This document shows positions 54,353-56,041 of a stretch of DNA of 56,041 bases, one piece after another; position 1 is the first letter of the stretch, and each line of letters opens with the position of its first letter. This stretch comes from Planctomycetota bacterium (GTDB taxonomy: Bacteria; Planctomycetota; MHYJ01; WSZJ01; JACPWG01). Under the pieces are notes generated by a model that searched no databases, was not told the origin of the DNA, and was given only the letters and a program-made list of their open reading frames with translations. The stretch spans positions 1 through 56,041 of the forward strand of contig JACPWG010000153.1 in the NCBI GenBank assembly GCA_016197205.1. The letters are read 5' to 3'. The position numbers and the translations under genes are program-made.

Positions 54353-56038
54353 TCACCTCGCTCGCCGGGGAGCGGTGGGCAGCGCCGTGAACAGGTTCGG
54401 GAACCCGACCCAGGACTCGTTCTCCTCCGAGGGGCGCATCAAGTCGACCGGCGTCTGGTGCAGCGCAACACCGTACAGCGCATACACCGCGACCGACCCT
54501 GCGAGCCACAGCGCCAACCCGGGCACCCAGGTGCCGCCCTGCCCGTAGAGCGTCATCGCGAAGCCTGCCATGAGACTCGGCCCGACGAGGCCGACAACGA
54601 GCAGTACCCCGCAGCCGTGAAGGCATCCGTGCAACTTCGTGTCGTTCGTCCCTTTCGAGAGGCGCGCGACGAAGAGGATCGGCTGAGCGGCAAGAACCAG
54701 TAGCGCGCCCCTCACCCCCACCGCGGCCCCCTCCGCGAGAGGAAGGTCATAGAGGCGCGCGACCGCCATCGCCTGGACCACTGCCAGAGGACTCCAGGCA
54801 AGGCATTGCCCCAAGCTCACCTTGAGCACCACCCGGGCCATTTCGTGGTACCCGAGCGGAAAGCCGGCGTACAGGGGCGAGGAATGTGACCCCACCAGAG
54901 TGAGTCGCAGTCCTGGAAATACGGCCCAAAGGGCATACAGGGCGAGGCCTCCGATCAAACCGGCGACCGGGGTGTCAGCCGAGCTCCGAACGTCGAGGTG
55001 CACGGGAAGGATCGCCAGGAGAGAGAGCGCGGCAGTCCACGCGACGCACACCCGGAACCGGTGGGTCAGATCGGGCTGCTCCTGACAGAGGAAATCCGCC
55101 ACGCGTCGATCCCTCTCGGAGAACCGCCGCTGCGTCCACTGCTCGAGTGCACCGGCTCCGCTCCAGTCGGCCGCACGGAGAAAGCCGCCTCCTTCGATGG
55201 ACCTCCGCACCTCCGCTGGAAGCTCGTTCACGAGCAGCGCGCGCGCGATCGGCTTCAGTTTCGGGTTCTCCACCATCTCCGGGTCGTGCTCGGACAGGAC
55301 TGCCAGCACACTGTCGATCCCGTGTTCCAGGGACGGTTCGGCGGGCTCGTGCTGAACCGGCGCGATCTCCAGGACTCGGTAGCCGGCTCGGAGACGGCGG
55401 AAGAGCCCCGGCAATGCCGCGAGCAGGACGGCGGCGGGAACCAGGGGCATGAGCGCGAGCATGCCGCCACCCGCCTGGCAGGCGCCGAACATCCAGGTCA
55501 TCCAGCCCGCAGGCATCGCCAACAGCGCGGCACCCGACCATTCCCCTCCGACGTAAGGGCTGATACCCGGCAAGAGAGGCACGAGTCCCACTCCGAGCAG
55601 CGCCCAGCCAATCCGGGACAGCGGCCATCGTCGTCGGTGCGAAACGAGGGCCAGCGCCACCGTGAGCGCCAGCAGCCACTGGACGACCGCGAGCGCCGGC
55701 CCGATCCAGCGGAGCTCGAGGAGGCTCGCGTTCCACCCAAGCCAGAGATGGGCCGCGAGCAGGTTGTAAAAGGCCCAGCCCGAGGAGCGAAGGGATCGCC
55801 CGCAGTGCAGCAGGAAGACCTCCTCGTCGGACACGGGGAGGTGGGCCAGGACGCCGACGTCCATCGATTCCCACAGCGCGGCGCGCAGGCCCCCCGCCAG
55901 TCGGAAGGCCTCGCTGGTACCATAGAACGCGACCAGCCAAAGGACGACGGTGTCCGACAGGCGGTTCCGTTCCTGCAGTGCGAGCACCAGCCACGGCAGG
56001 AGAAGCAGGACCAGCCAGAAGGGGAAGTGCGCCGGCAC
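54353..56038 (-). CDS. Polytopic membrane protein, ABC-2-permease-like, 5' end may lie beyond window
   Basis: At least 561 residues with about ten to twelve hydrophobic segments in two groups separated by a soluble loop (about 225-330). The block LAHLPVSDEEVFLLHCGRSL resembles the LPxSxxEV loop after the second helix of ABC-2-type permeases. Other helices include WLLALTVALALVS and GLIGGLALYALWAVFPGL. A GTG at 56038 is three bases from the window edge, so the true start may be outside. An ABC ATPase partner would be expected beyond the edge. Confidence 0.6.
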   Translation of the reverse strand: MPAHFPFWLVLLLLPWLVLALQERNRLSDTVVLWLVAFYGTSEAFRLAGGLRAALWESMDVGVLAHLPVSDEEVFLLHCGRSLRSSGWAFYNLLAAHLWLGWNASLLELRWIGPALAVVQWLLALTVALALVSHRRRWPLSRIGWALLGVGLVPLLPGISPYVGGEWSGAALLAMPAGWMTWMFGACQAGGGMLALMPLVPAAVLLAALPGLFRRLRAGYRVLEIAPVQHEPAEPSLEHGIDSVLAVLSEHDPEMVENPKLKPIARALLVNELPAEVRRSIEGGGFLRAADWSGAGALEQWTQRRFSERDRRVADFLCQEQPDLTHRFRVCVAWTAALSLLAILPVHLDVRSSADTPVAGLIGGLALYALWAVFPGLRLTLVGSHSSPLYAGFPLGYHEMARVVLKVSLGQCLAWSPLAVVQAMAVARLYDLPLAEGAAVGVRGALLVLAAQPILFVARLSKGTNDTKLHGCLHGCGVLLVVGLVGPSLMAGFAMTLYGQGGTWVPGLALWLAGSVAVYALYGVALHQTPVDLMRPSEENESWVGFPNLFTALPTAPRRAR

Positions 56039-56041
56039 GGC

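Overview
This is a chromosomal window of very GC-rich bacterial DNA, almost all of it coded on the minus strand. No rRNA, tRNA, phage or plasmid gene was recognised. The gene content points to a large-genomed, signalling-rich bacterium of the Planctomycetota or a neighbouring lineage. This placement is inferred from several Hanks-type Ser/Thr kinases, an FHA-linked sigma-54 activator, a sialate O-acetylesterase, FG-GAP and TPR secreted proteins, MJ0042-like zinc ribbons, and intergenic repeats of a kind common in environmental genomes of that group. No marker gene here proves it.

Layout. 1-1.1 kb: a nucleotidyltransferase fragment, a small orphan protein and repeat debris. 1.1-2.6 kb: an RsmB/NSUN-type RNA methyltransferase. 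2.6-8.3 kb: a three-gene block with a Cas4/RecB-like nuclease fused to a HerA-like ATPase, a large AAA-type ATPase and a coiled-coil winged-helix protein; this is the best candidate for an uncharacterised DNA-processing or defence module. A membrane-anchored AAA+ ATPase (8.5-10.3 kb) and a ParE/RelE toxin-antitoxin pair follow. 11.2-15.4 kb: a secreted M16 peptidase and a divergent secreted metallophosphoesterase. 16-24 kb: an adenylate/guanylate cyclase, an ABC-F ATPase, a frame-disrupted tandem kinase locus and three membrane proteins of one architecture, each with a predicted PH-like domain. 24.5-33.8 kb: a giant secreted TPR/FG-GAP/export-like protein, a transmembrane kinase translationally coupled to an FHA-sigma-54 activator, and a tail-specific protease. 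34.5-47.4 kb: scattered housekeeping and accessory genes (two methyltransferases, MscS, MMPL transporter, BNR propeller, phosphoesterase, sialate esterase, M14 carboxypeptidase, alpha/beta hydrolase). 47.9-56 kb: a SEC-C protein, secreted proteins of unknown function, a thioredoxin-like gene with an in-frame TGA directly after a Cys codon (selenoprotein candidate), and two membrane proteins at the right edge.

Between genes the window carries an unusual load of small dispersed repeats. Family A (about 125-147 bp, terminal inverted repeats AGCGCCCGCGCAA) has four copies. Family B (68-164 bp, ends GTACCGCTCCACGGAAGTCGG) has five. Further inverted-repeat families (C, D, E, F, and two environmental palindromes H and I) fill most gaps over 300 bp. 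They sit against stop and start codons, supply at least one stop codon, and have duplicated the last codons of one gene. They look like MITE- or REP-type non-autonomous elements; no cognate transposase is present in the window.
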